Assembly: GCA_028285525.1 (NCBI GenBank)
Contig: JANQOZ010000023.1
Coordinates: 80,955-144,954 of the forward strand
Source: Lysobacterales bacterium
GTDB taxonomy: Bacteria > Pseudomonadota > Gammaproteobacteria > Xanthomonadales > SZUA-38
DNA length: 64,000 nt
Direction: 5' to 3'
Position 1 is the stretch's first letter. Each line of letters starts with the position of its first letter. Shown piece by piece: positions 24,052 through 33,273 of the stretch. The notes beneath the pieces were generated by a model. It made no database searches. It saw only the letters and a program-made list of their open reading frames with translations, and was not told the origin of the DNA. The translations under genes and the position numbers were made by a program.

Positions 24052-25818
24052 CTAGAACTGTTCGTCAGCCAGCGCCATGGTGCTGGCGCTACCGACCGTT
24101 GCTGCCGCCAGGTAGGCCCCTGAGCGGGGCAGCAGGTGGTCAGCATAGAACCGGGCGGTGGCGATTTTGGCCTGATAAAACGCCTCGTTCTCGTTGCCGG
24201 CGGTAAGACAACGCTGCGCCGCGATGGCGCTTCGCGCCATCTGCCAGCCGCCGACCACGGTTCCGGCGAGCATCAGATAGTTGAAGGACGCGGCTCCGGG
24301 GGCATGCAGATCGTCTCCCCCGTTGGCCAGCAGCCAGCGTGTCGCTTCCTCCAGCTGATCCACTGCGCCGCTCAGCGCTTCCTCCCAGCCAAAGCCTCCC
24401 TGCTCGGCAATACTTCTGATCTCAGCCAGCATGGTCTGCATGCCCTCCCCGCCGTCGCGCATCACCTTGCGCCCCACGAGATCGCCGGCCTGAATACCGG
24501 TCGTACCCTCATAGATCGTGGTTATGCGCGCATCGCGGTAGTACTGAGCTGCGCCGGTTTCTTCGACAAAACCCATGCCGCCGTGAATCTGGATACCGAG
24601 GCTGGTCACTTCCTGGGAAACCTCGGTGCACCAGCCTTTGACGATCGGCGTCAGCAGCTCCCACCGGGCGCGGTGCCGAGCGCGGGTTTCCTCGTCGGCG
24701 TGATGCTTGAAGAAGTCGCTGGCGGCCGCCGAAGCATAGGCCACAGCCCGGCATGCCTCGGTCTGGGCCTTCATCAACATGAGCATACGGCGCACGTCAG
24801 CGTGCTTGATGATGCTGACGCGCTCGCGCTCACCGGGCAGATTGCCCTGCACCCGATCCTTGGCGTAGATCACCGCCTGCTGATACGCCCGTTCGCACAG
24901 CGCCAGACCCTGCAGCCCAACACCGATTCGAGCGTCGTTCATCATGGTGAACATGCACGCCAGGCCGCGATTTTCTTCGCCCACCAGATAGCCGACGGCG
25001 CCGTCCGACTCGCCGAAACTCATCACGCAGGTCGGGCTGGCGTGGATTCCCAGCTTGTGTTCGATGGAGACCACCTTGAGATCGTTTCGCTCGCCGGGCG
25101 TGCCGTCAGCGTTCGGGAGGAACTTCGGTACCAGGAACAGCGAGATGCCGCCCACGCCCGGGGGAGCGTCGGGGAGCCGAGCCAACACGAGGTGGATGAT
25201 GTTGCCCGTCAGCCCATGCTCACCCCAGGTGATATAAATTTTCTGGCCGCGAATCCGGTAGTGATCACCCTCTCGGGTCGCTTCGGTACGCACGGCGGCG
25301 AGGTCTGAACCGGCCTGGGGCTCGGTCAGGTTCATCGTGGCCGACCACTCACCGCTGATCAGCTTCGGCAGGTAGGCGTCTTTCAGCGCGCCGCTGGCAT
25401 GGGCCTCGATGGCTTCGATGGCGCCCTTGGTCAGCAGCGGGCAAAGCGACAGGGACAGGTTGGCGGAATTCCACATCTCCTCCACCGCCATGCTCACCAG
25501 CTGCGGCAGCCCCTGGCCGCCGAATTCCGGGTTGTGCACCAGGCTCAGCCAGCCGCCGTCTGCCAGTTCGTTGTAGGCGTCGCCAAACCCGTCGGGCAGC
25601 AAGACCTCATCACCCTCTACCCGAGCCCCCTCGGTGTCACCCACCCGATTGAGAGGGGTCAGTACCTCGCCAGCCAGCTTGGCCGCTTCTTCCAGGACGG
25701 TTTCCACAAGCTCCGGCGACGCCTCTTCGAAACCTGGCAGTGTGGCAATCTCTTCGAGACCCGACAGCTCGCGCTGCACAAACTGCATGTCGGTGACGGG
25801 GGCACTATAGGTGGTCAT
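24052..25818 (-). CDS. Acyl-CoA dehydrogenase, long (DmdC-like) type
   Basis: This FAD acyl-CoA dehydrogenase has 588 aa, longer than the common 380-aa forms. It has the N-terminal helical domain, the TEPQAGSDLAAVRTEA and YRIRGQKIYITWGEH segments of the middle domain, and catalytic Glu437 in IYEGTTGIQ, followed by an extra C-terminal helical domain of about 130 residues. This layout is shared by broad fatty acyl-CoA dehydrogenases and by 3-methylmercaptopropionyl-CoA dehydrogenase (DmdC) of the DMSP demethylation pathway. Substrate cannot be decided from sequence by eye. The gene stands alone, and a GGAGA ribosome-binding site precedes the ATG. Confidence 0.88.
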   Translation of the reverse strand: MTTYSAPVTDMQFVQRELSGLEEIATLPGFEEASPELVETVLEEAAKLAGEVLTPLNRVGDTEGARVEGDEVLLPDGFGDAYNELADGGWLSLVHNPEFGGQGLPQLVSMAVEEMWNSANLSLSLCPLLTKGAIEAIEAHASGALKDAYLPKLISGEWSATMNLTEPQAGSDLAAVRTEATREGDHYRIRGQKIYITWGEHGLTGNIIHLVLARLPDAPPGVGGISLFLVPKFLPNADGTPGERNDLKVVSIEHKLGIHASPTCVMSFGESDGAVGYLVGEENRGLACMFTMMNDARIGVGLQGLALCERAYQQAVIYAKDRVQGNLPGERERVSIIKHADVRRMLMLMKAQTEACRAVAYASAAASDFFKHHADEETRARHRARWELLTPIVKGWCTEVSQEVTSLGIQIHGGMGFVEETGAAQYYRDARITTIYEGTTGIQAGDLVGRKVMRDGGEGMQTMLAEIRSIAEQGGFGWEEALSGAVDQLEEATRWLLANGGDDLHAPGAASFNYLMLAGTVVGGWQMARSAIAAQRCLTAGNENEAFYQAKIATARFYADHLLPRSGAYLAAATVGSASTMALADEQF

Positions 25819-26165
25819 TTCTTAATCTCCATTCGTCATTTCAGTCGCTTTGCGCCTCGCCGGCGGGGGTTACAGGTATCCGCAGCAAAAATGGGGCGAC
25901 GGCAGCAGCTGGCGGTCTTGTGACTGGTCAGCTGTGGCGGAAGTTCAGTCAGGCGGCAAGCGGAACCATGATCGGTGCTGCGTTGCCATAGCCATGCCTT
26001 GACGGCAGACCTGAACTAATGGCCGAGACCGGCGCGAAGTCACACAATTCGTAAAGTCGACGATTTCGTGTTGACCTCGACCGCTGGAGCCTCCATAGCC
26101 AGGGCACAGCGGTTCAGGCATAGTCGAGCGTCTTCACCGCTGGATTTTACCGGAAAAGCACGCCC
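25819..26165. other. Intergenic region before exported SDR
   Basis: These 347 bases separate the divergent acyl-CoA dehydrogenase and SDR genes. I see a poor -35/-10 candidate toward the SDR (TTGACC at 26071 with CATAGC 17 bases later) and no convincing gene, repeat or hairpin. Confidence 0.5.
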
Positions 26166-27113
26166 ATGAAGACCCTGATCTCAGCCGCTCTCCTGATCTT
26201 TTGCGCCCTTGAGGGCAATGCGTTCGCCGACGAAACAAGCCAGAAGGCCGTCCTGGTCACCGGGGCGAGTTCGGGCAGCGGACGCGTGATCGCCGAGACC
26301 CTGGCGCAGCGCGGTTACTACGTCTACGCAACGGCTCGCAAACAGGCCGACCTCGACGCGCTCAACGCGATCGACAACATCCAGGCCGTGCGCCTTGACG
26401 TCACCAAGCAAGCCGAGATCGACGCGGCGGTGGAGACCGTTCGAAAGGGTGGCCGGGGGCTCTACGGGCTGGTCAACAACGCCGGTGTCGGCGTGATGGG
26501 TCCGCTGATCGAGATTCCGGAATCTGAGGTCGACTTTGTCATGGAGGTCAACGTCCTAGGGCCCTATCGGGTCACGCAGGCGTTTGCGCCGATGATCATC
26601 GAGTCGAAGGGGCGCATCACCACCACCGGTTCCATCTCCGGAATCTTGTCGGGCGGATTCTACGGCCCCTACAGCATGAGCAAACACGCTATGGAGGCTT
26701 TTACGGATTCGCTGGCGGTTGAGATGAAAAAGTTCGACGTCCGCGTCAGCATCATCGAGCCCGGCGGCTTCAGCTCGCCGATCGGCAAGAAAATCTACGA
26801 AAAGATGCAGGCGGAAGGATTCAGCATGCAGGACTCCCTTTATAAGGAAGAGTGGGAAAGTAACTGGGTCCTCAGCGAAAAGGGCGAGATCGACCTCGAA
26901 AACGACGTCCCCGAACGAATCGCAGCCGCCGTCATCGATACCCTCGAGTCTGAGAATCCAAGGACACGTTACATGGTGGTCGGCGAGCGCGGCTCGGCGG
27001 AAGCGACGATTCGAAAGGCCATGCAGGAGATGATTGAGCTGAACCAGGGGCAGCCGCATGCGCTGAGCCGCGAAGAGCTCGTTGCCATGCTCGATGAGCT
27101 GGTCGGGGAATGA
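26166..27113 (+). CDS. Exported short-chain dehydrogenase (SDR)
   Basis: This is a classical SDR of 315 aa with the cofactor motif VLVTGASSGSGR, the NNAG motif and a YSMSK active site preceded by a Ser in TTGSISG. Unusually, it begins with what looks like a cleavable Sec signal (MKTLISAALLIFCALEGNAFA, predicted cut before DETSQ). SDRs normally work in the cytoplasm, where NAD(P) is, so either this one is exported or the leader is a membrane anchor. The end overlaps the first possible start of the next reading frame; the quinoprotein gene begins 62 bases later and may share a transcript. Confidence 0.85.
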   Translation: MKTLISAALLIFCALEGNAFADETSQKAVLVTGASSGSGRVIAETLAQRGYYVYATARKQADLDALNAIDNIQAVRLDVTKQAEIDAAVETVRKGGRGLYGLVNNAGVGVMGPLIEIPESEVDFVMEVNVLGPYRVTQAFAPMIIESKGRITTTGSISGILSGGFYGPYSMSKHAMEAFTDSLAVEMKKFDVRVSIIEPGGFSSPIGKKIYEKMQAEGFSMQDSLYKEEWESNWVLSEKGEIDLENDVPERIAAAVIDTLESENPRTRYMVVGERGSAEATIRKAMQEMIELNQGQPHALSREELVAMLDELVGE

Positions 27114-27175
27114 CCGTGCTCGCAGGCGTCAGGGGACGCGGCACCTCAGGTGCCTGCCACGCCGACAAACTCAAT

Positions 27176-29281
27176 ATGACAAGCCATCGAAGATCCCGTG
27201 ACTTTCTTACCCGGCTCAGCGTGATTTTGCTGGCGCTGATCGTTGGCGCCTGCAGCGAGGCTCCCGAGGAATCTGCGAAAGTTGAATCGGAGCCAGGTCA
27301 CGACGTTCGCACGAGCATCGGCTTCGAAGCGGTGGCCACCGATCTCGAGTGGACTTTGCACGGCAACGATCCCGGCGAGAAGCGTTTCTCCTCTCTGAAG
27401 CTGATCAACCGCGAGAACGTGAGCCGGCTGGGGCTTGCCTTCGAGGTGCCGCTTCAGTCAACGCGCGGGGTCGAGGCGACGCCGATCATGGTGGATCGCA
27501 CGCTGTACCTCACCAGCACCTGGTCCCGGGTGCTTGCCGTCGACGCGGTCAGCGGTGCGGTGAAGTGGCGCTATGATCCCGAGGTGCCTCGATCCTGGGC
27601 CCGGAGGCTGTGCTGCGACGTGGTCAACCGCGGCGTCGCCGTTTGGGAAGACCGGGTGATTTTCGGCACGCTCGACGGCCGACTGATTTCCCTGGACCGC
27701 GCTTCCGGAGAGGTCGTTTGGGAGGTCGATACGCTGATCGACCGCAACCGTTGGTATTCGATCACCGGGGCGCCACGGATCGTTAAAGACAAGGTGATTA
27801 TTGGCAACGGCGGCGCTGAATTCGGCGTGCGTGGCTATGTCAGCGCTTACTCCGTCAGCAACGGCGAGCTGGCCTGGCGCTTCTTCACCGTCCCGGGAGA
27901 CCCGGAGCAGCCCTATGAGCATCCGGAGCTGCAGAAGGCGGCAGCCACCTGGGAGGGCGTGCCGGACTGGAGCGGCCTCGGCGGCACGGTTTGGGACTCC
28001 ATGGCCTTCGATGCCGAGCAGAACCTGCTTTTTGTGGGCACCGGAAACGGATCCCCCTGGTCTCGCGATAAGCGCAGTGCGGGCGGCGGGGACAACCTGT
28101 TCCTGGCGTCGATCCTGGCGTTGAACCCCGATACGGGAAGACTCGTCTGGCACTACCAGACGACACCCGGGGACAACTGGGACTACACGGCCACTCAGCA
28201 GATCACGCTCGCGGATATCACGATCGACGGTGAGCCCCGTAAGGTGCTCATGCAGGCCCCCAAAAACGGCTTTTTCTACGTGCTCGACCGCACGAACGGC
28301 GAACTGATCTCAGCCGAGCCGTTTGTGCACGTGAACTGGGCGAGCCACGTCGACCCGGAGAGCGGCCGGCCCGTGGAAACCGGGCTGGGCGAGTACAACA
28401 GCGAGCGCGACGCCTACGTGTTCCCCTCGCCGGCTGGCGGGCACAACTGGCAACCCATGTCCTACAGCGAAGCAACCGGCCTCGTCTACATCCCAACGCG
28501 GGACGTGGGCTGGGTGTTCACGCCGGAAGACGACAAGTGGTTTACCTACGGCGTGGATAACCTGGAGGAGCTGACGGACGGGGCCACGGTGCCGGACACG
28601 GCCGGCCACCTCAAGGCCTGGGATCCTATCGAACAGAAAGTGGTCTGGCAGAAGGAGTCGACGCTGATCTGGAACGGCGGCGTGCTGTCGACAGCCGGTG
28701 GCCTGGTGTTCTACGGCACGGCCGCCGGCGAACTGCTGGTGCTGGACGACCGCACGGGTGAAACGCTGCACAGCATCACGCTCGGCACGGGCGTCATCGC
28801 GCCTCCGATCACCTACGCCATCGACGGCGTGCAGTACGTTGCGCTGGCGGCCGGTTGGGGCGGGCCGGCGTTCAATACCATGCAGGGTACTGAAGCGGCC
28901 ATGACCTATCTCAACAGCGGCCGACTGCTGGTGTTCAAGCTGGATGGTGGCCCGGTGCCGATGCCCGCTGAGCGTCCACCGCTCCAGCCGTTCTACGCGC
29001 CGGAAATCGCCCAGAGTGACCCGGCAACCCTCGAGCACGGCCGCGGACTCTATGGCGTCCACTGCGGTGCGTGCCATGGCTTTTACGGGAGCACCCCGCT
29101 CCTGCCGGACCTGAGACGGTTAACGGCCGATAAGCATGCACTTTTCAACGAGATCGTGATCGGTGGACTGCTCGAGGGCAACGGCATGCCCAACTTCTCC
29201 GATACGCTCAGCGAAGCCGACGTCCTGGCCGTTCAGGCCTACGTTGCCAGTCTGGCCCGCAACGCCCTGTCGGGAAATTGA
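27176..29281 (+). CDS. PQQ-dependent quinohaemoprotein dehydrogenase, lipoprotein
   Basis: This is a periplasmic alcohol dehydrogenase of the PQQ eight-bladed propeller family with a fused cytochrome c (type II quinohaemoprotein). Starting at the ATG at 27176 it has a basic N-terminus, a hydrophobic stretch and a lipobox ending LIVGAC, so it should be lipid-anchored. The vicinal disulfide expected over PQQ is present (RRLCCDVVNRG). GDNWDYTATQQ carries a probable catalytic Asp, and several Trp-docking motifs recur (DRASGEVVWEV, NPDTGRLVWHY). The C-terminal haem site is HCGACHGF with a candidate Met ligand in GNGMPNF. Substrate unknown, possibly the same pathway as the exported SDR. Confidence 0.9.
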   Translation: MTSHRRSRDFLTRLSVILLALIVGACSEAPEESAKVESEPGHDVRTSIGFEAVATDLEWTLHGNDPGEKRFSSLKLINRENVSRLGLAFEVPLQSTRGVEATPIMVDRTLYLTSTWSRVLAVDAVSGAVKWRYDPEVPRSWARRLCCDVVNRGVAVWEDRVIFGTLDGRLISLDRASGEVVWEVDTLIDRNRWYSITGAPRIVKDKVIIGNGGAEFGVRGYVSAYSVSNGELAWRFFTVPGDPEQPYEHPELQKAAATWEGVPDWSGLGGTVWDSMAFDAEQNLLFVGTGNGSPWSRDKRSAGGGDNLFLASILALNPDTGRLVWHYQTTPGDNWDYTATQQITLADITIDGEPRKVLMQAPKNGFFYVLDRTNGELISAEPFVHVNWASHVDPESGRPVETGLGEYNSERDAYVFPSPAGGHNWQPMSYSEATGLVYIPTRDVGWVFTPEDDKWFTYGVDNLEELTDGATVPDTAGHLKAWDPIEQKVVWQKESTLIWNGGVLSTAGGLVFYGTAAGELLVLDDRTGETLHSITLGTGVIAPPITYAIDGVQYVALAAGWGGPAFNTMQGTEAAMTYLNSGRLLVFKLDGGPVPMPAERPPLQPFYAPEIAQSDPATLEHGRGLYGVHCGACHGFYGSTPLLPDLRRLTADKHALFNEIVIGGLLEGNGMPNFSDTLSEADVLAVQAYVASLARNALSGN

Positions 29282-29309
29282 AATAGGGCTGAGCAGCGGG
29301 TCTATCGAG

Positions 29310-29783
29310 TCAGCGGCTGAGTAGGGTTGGCTGCAGCGTGTCGTCGACCTGGACGCCTCGCAGTTCGCTGATGCGTCGCCTCAGGGTGTCACGCTCGTCG
29401 CTGATCAGGCGCCAGTAGCGACTCTGGCAGGCCTGATCGTTGCCGATCAGCCGAACCTGGTCGCGGTCGTCAAAGTGCAACGTGTTGTTGAAGCGACATT
29501 GATCAAGCTGCCGCGAATATTCGTCGATGATCTTTTCCGACCGGCGCCGCGCTGAAGCAATCTCTTTGCGCAGCTCAGCACCATCCAGAGCGGACTCGGT
29601 AGGCTCTTCGCTGGCTGTTCCTTCGTCTGCCAGCGTGGGGGAAGGCACGGGGTAGCGCCACAGCAGACTGCGCGTTTGGGACTGCTCTGCATAAACTGCC
29701 CCATCCGCTTCAACGGCAGGCGTTTCAGCGCTCGTGACCAGCGGCCAGGGCAGCAGCATCGCTAAAAGTACACCTCGAATCAT
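29310..29783 (-). CDS. Exported protein of unknown function
   Basis: I do not recognise this 157-aa protein. It has a signal peptide (about residues 1-18, cut after VTSA), a variable acidic linker, then a charged helical region (ELRKEIASARRRSEKIIDEY) likely to form a coiled coil. Two cysteines (DQCRFNN and QACQSRYW) could form a disulfide in the periplasm. It is convergent with the quinoprotein gene and stands alone. Confidence 0.65.
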   Translation of the reverse strand: MIRGVLLAMLLPWPLVTSAETPAVEADGAVYAEQSQTRSLLWRYPVPSPTLADEGTASEEPTESALDGAELRKEIASARRRSEKIIDEYSRQLDQCRFNNTLHFDDRDQVRLIGNDQACQSRYWRLISDERDTLRRRISELRGVQVDDTLQPTLLSR

Positions 29784-29884
29784 CGAACCACCTGTTTACC
29801 ACGGCCCAATTGGTAGACATTGGGACTGTCGGTCTCTGAGTCAATCGTTTCAGGTTCAAACTATGGACGCGAATAGCCGCGCTG

Positions 29885-31924
29885 TCAGCCCCCCGGAACT
29901 GACGATCCAGTGACCGCTAAGTCGGTACCGTCAGCCAGACGGTCCGCCTCAGCCCGGCAGTTGTATGGCAATGCCGGCTCTGCGCAGAAGTCCGGCCAGC
30001 GGCCTGACTGCAGCCAGTACTCCAGCACGCCATCGCGCTGAAACAGCTGCATGACGCGTCGATCCCGGCGCATACGCTGCAGCGTTGGCTTGTACAACAC
30101 CGACAAAATAAAGTCGTCCCCGGCAGCGATGCGCTCGGCGGCAAAAGAAAACATCTCCTCAGCGGTTGCGACGGCGCCGAGCAGCTGCGCGCCGTCGTAA
30201 ACGTTCAGCCAGCCTTGGGCCATGCCGGTTCGCATCTCCAGCACCAGGGCCTCGCGGTCCTCGGGTGAAGTGCCCTGCTCCTGACCGTCGATCAGACGGT
30301 AAAGCAGCTGCGCGTAGCGAGGATCATGACGCGCCGCCGCCCGCTCCACCCAGCCCCGTGCAGCCGGAAAGTCCTGCCACTCGAAAATCAGCAGGCGGAA
30401 GTAAACGAACGGCTCGACCGACCATCGCGCAACCAGGTCCTCCCAGGCATCACGCAGCCCTTCGGTGCGACCCGCGGTATACAGATACTCCAGATGGACG
30501 CCGTTCGGGAGCAGCGACAGCGGATCCAGGCTGCGGGCTCGTGCGGTCAGGTCCACCGCATCACCGATGAACCCCAGCTCATGCTGCATGATCGCCATCC
30601 GCAGCGTCACAGCGGGATGATTCGGTGCAGCGCCCAGAATTTCGCGATACCGCCGGTCGGTCTCGAGCGACCCGGCAACGCGCTCCCGGTAGTCGGCGGT
30701 CGCCAGCGCCAGCCGCGCCAGGACGTGCCCGGGGTCAAGGGCCAGCGCCCGACGCGCCGATTCGCGAATCGCAATGAGTCGGGTTGGAGGGTCCTGACCG
30801 TTCAGCGGGTTTTCGGGCCTCACCAGGAGCAGATTCAGCAGCGCCAGCGCGTGCTGGGCCAACGCGTCGGCAAATCTCGGATCGCGCTCAATGGCCGCTT
30901 CCAGGTAGTCGATGGCTCGAACCAGGTTCTCCGGCGGGCCGCCGCGCAGCAGGGTTGTCGCCCTGAGGTACGCGTCGTAAGCCAGCGGGTCCGGAGAAGA
31001 CTCAAGCGCAACATCTCGCGAGGGCTTGGTGGCGCCCAGTCCGGCCAGGATTTCGCGCGACAGCTCGAAGGGAATATCGAAAATCTCTGCTGCCGGCGCC
31101 TCCACCACGTCAGACCAGATAACAACCCCTCCCGGAGCCTCCACCAGCTCCGCGCTGACGCTGACGCCCGAAGGTGTCCGGCGCACCACCCCGGTGACCG
31201 CATGGGTCACCTCCAGCTCCCGAGCCAGGCGCTCAAAGTCTCCGTCAAAATCTCGATAGCGAAAGGTGGTGCTGCTGGCGATGACCGACACGTCCGGGCT
31301 TTTCGTTAGCGATGACAGAAGCTCATCCGCCAGGCCGTCAGCGACGTAGTCTTCGACGCGTTCGTCGTCGTCGCCCCGATTTCGCCAGGGCAATACCGCA
31401 ACCACGGGCGCTGGGTCGAATTGGCCTTCAGCCGCCGGCGGTTCGGTAACGCTGGGACGGACGAAAAGCACCGTCAGCGCCAGTAAGGCACCGATCGCCA
31501 GGACCGCAGCTACCCACTTTCCTGCGGGTGGGCGCGGGGTGTCAGTAGCGGCGCCATCAGCTCCCGCAGGACGCTGGGACGGGTCAACCGACCGGGGTAC
31601 AGGCACCTCAGCGAGCCGGTAGCCATGCTTCGGAATGGTCTCGATATAGCGGCGAGCGTCGCGCGCGTCACCGAAAGCTTTACGCAGCAGGGAGATTGCC
31701 CGGGTCAGGCTTTCGTCGCCGGAGAATTCGCTGGCCCAGACCGACTCGATCAGCTCCTGTCGGGCAACCACTTCTCCAGGACTCCGGGCCAGCATGACCA
31801 GGACGGCCATGACCTTCGGCTCCAGCAGCGTCGCGCCGTCGGGGCCGGTGACCAGATGCCGGGCGGGCTCGATGGTGAAGTCACCGAGCTGAAAGGGGCC
31901 TGCGCTGAGGTCTGGGCGGCTCAT
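29885..31924 (-). CDS. CadC-like winged-helix/TolB-like/TPR regulator
   Basis: This is a membrane-bound one-component regulator of 679 aa. The N-terminal OmpR-type winged helix (residues about 10-107; LLEPKVMAVLVMLARSPGEV and IETIPKHGYRL) would bind DNA. One transmembrane helix follows (137-155), then a periplasmic TolB/FlgO-like domain (VVAVLPWRNRG...VTGVVRR) and a long TPR-like region. I start it at the ATG at 31924, although the frame continues to 32017. Two similar regulators lie at 46332 and 51670. The signal sensed and the target genes are unknown; alkB lies next to it on the same strand upstream. Confidence 0.85.
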   Translation of the reverse strand: MSRPDLSAGPFQLGDFTIEPARHLVTGPDGATLLEPKVMAVLVMLARSPGEVVARQELIESVWASEFSGDESLTRAISLLRKAFGDARDARRYIETIPKHGYRLAEVPVPRSVDPSQRPAGADGAATDTPRPPAGKWVAAVLAIGALLALTVLFVRPSVTEPPAAEGQFDPAPVVAVLPWRNRGDDDERVEDYVADGLADELLSSLTKSPDVSVIASSTTFRYRDFDGDFERLARELEVTHAVTGVVRRTPSGVSVSAELVEAPGGVVIWSDVVEAPAAEIFDIPFELSREILAGLGATKPSRDVALESSPDPLAYDAYLRATTLLRGGPPENLVRAIDYLEAAIERDPRFADALAQHALALLNLLLVRPENPLNGQDPPTRLIAIRESARRALALDPGHVLARLALATADYRERVAGSLETDRRYREILGAAPNHPAVTLRMAIMQHELGFIGDAVDLTARARSLDPLSLLPNGVHLEYLYTAGRTEGLRDAWEDLVARWSVEPFVYFRLLIFEWQDFPAARGWVERAAARHDPRYAQLLYRLIDGQEQGTSPEDREALVLEMRTGMAQGWLNVYDGAQLLGAVATAEEMFSFAAERIAAGDDFILSVLYKPTLQRMRRDRRVMQLFQRDGVLEYWLQSGRWPDFCAEPALPYNCRAEADRLADGTDLAVTGSSVPGG

Positions 31925-32026
31925 GCCAGATAATACTAGCGTGATTGCACTGCGGCCGGGCAGATCCGGCCTGACCGCAACGTGGCAGCGCGAAACGCCC
32001 TGCGCGTGCTGGGCCAATCGTCGGCG

Positions 32027-33169
32027 TTAAGTTTCGATGCTGACGCCCGGCTCCAGATTGGCGCGGGAAAGATCGCCCTGATAGTGGTCACGCACCTTGG
32101 GGTCCATAACCCGGCGCCACAGCGGCGGAATGCCCGCGAGCATGATCATAGCGGCGTAGCCGGCGGGCAGCTGAGGCGCTCCCTCCATGTGTCTGAGCGC
32201 CTGATACGCACGGCTGCCGTGCGCGTGATGGTCCGCGTGGCGCTGCAGCTGGTAGAGCATCAGGTTCGAGACCCGATGATTACTGTTCCAGGAGTGTTGG
32301 GGTTTCGGTCGCTCAAGCTTGCCGCTGGCGTCACGCTGGCGCAGCAGGCCGTAATGCTCGACGTAATTGACCGTCTCCAGCAGCAGAAAGCCGATCACCA
32401 TCTGCAGCAACAGCCAGGGAACAACCGCCCCTCCGAAGCCGGCAATAACCGCCGCAAACAGCACAACCGTCAGGATCCAGCCCTGGAAATTCTGGTTACC
32501 TAACGACCAGACCGACCGTCCCTTACGCTGGAGTCGCTCGCGCTCGAGCCGCCAGGCAGACCGCAGACTGCCGAAAACTGTACGCCTCCAAAACCGGTAC
32601 AGCGGCTCACCGTAGCGGGCGCTCGCTGGGTCCTCGAAGGTCGCGACGCGCACGTGGTGACCGCGATTGTGTTCGACATAGAAATGTCCATAGCCGGACG
32701 GCGCCAGCGCAAGCCGCGCCAGCCACGCCATGAGTCGGCCCTTCTTGTGGCCCAGCTCGTGTGCGGCGTTGATCCCGCCGGCGCTCGATAGACCAATGGA
32801 AAACGTCAGGCCTAGCTTGGCGAACAGCGACAGGTCGAGGCTGGTCAGCGCCCAGGCGCCGGCCACAATCAGCACGTACTGCAGCGGTATGTGGGCAATC
32901 ACCAGCCAGCGGTAATAGGCGTCAGACTCCAGCGCCGCGACGGCGCTCTCCGGCGGATTGGCCTGATCTTCGCCTACCCAGACATCGAGCAGCGGGAGGA
33001 GCATATAGACGTAAATCGGAGTCAGGAACCACCAGATGTCCCAGCCGGTAGACAGCGCCGCAGCAGCACCTACAAACGGGAGAATCAGCCCGGTCAGGCT
33101 GAGGAGCCAAAGGTAGCGGTTACGGTCTTTCCAGGCGATCGGACTGAGGGCGTCGGCAGTAACGCTCAT
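32027..33169 (-). CDS. alkB: Alkane 1-monooxygenase
   Basis: This is an integral-membrane non-haem di-iron hydroxylase that oxidises the terminal carbon of n-alkanes, using electrons from rubredoxin. At 380 aa it carries the eight-His signature: HELGHK (137-142), EHNRGHHV (166-173) and LQRHADHH, plus the NYVEHYGL motif typical of AlkB. About six membrane helices are visible. The only rubredoxin in the window is HupI of the hydrogenase locus, so the electron donor is probably encoded elsewhere. The divergent AraC-type gene at 33274 is the likely regulator. Confidence 0.95.
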   Translation of the reverse strand: MSVTADALSPIAWKDRNRYLWLLSLTGLILPFVGAAAALSTGWDIWWFLTPIYVYMLLPLLDVWVGEDQANPPESAVAALESDAYYRWLVIAHIPLQYVLIVAGAWALTSLDLSLFAKLGLTFSIGLSSAGGINAAHELGHKKGRLMAWLARLALAPSGYGHFYVEHNRGHHVRVATFEDPASARYGEPLYRFWRRTVFGSLRSAWRLERERLQRKGRSVWSLGNQNFQGWILTVVLFAAVIAGFGGAVVPWLLLQMVIGFLLLETVNYVEHYGLLRQRDASGKLERPKPQHSWNSNHRVSNLMLYQLQRHADHHAHGSRAYQALRHMEGAPQLPAGYAAMIMLAGIPPLWRRVMDPKVRDHYQGDLSRANLEPGVSIET

Positions 33170-33221
33170 ACGGGTTCTCCATGTGACGCCCTCAAGTATG
33201 CGCGTCCTTCATCGAGTTGAT

Positions 33222-33250
33222 TTGACATTTCGTGACTCAAAGTTGACATT
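33222..33250. promoter_or_regulatory. AraC-type direct-repeat operator between alkB and araC
   Basis: TTGACATT occurs at 33222-33229 and again at 33243-33250, each followed by a similar CGTG/CGGTG tail. The repeats are in the same orientation and 21 bases apart, two helical turns, as is usual for AraC-family half-sites. They lie 24 bases upstream of the chosen start of the AraC gene and 53 bases upstream of alkB on the other strand. Confidence 0.6.
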
Positions 33251-33273
33251 CGGTGCCAATAAGCGGAACAGCC

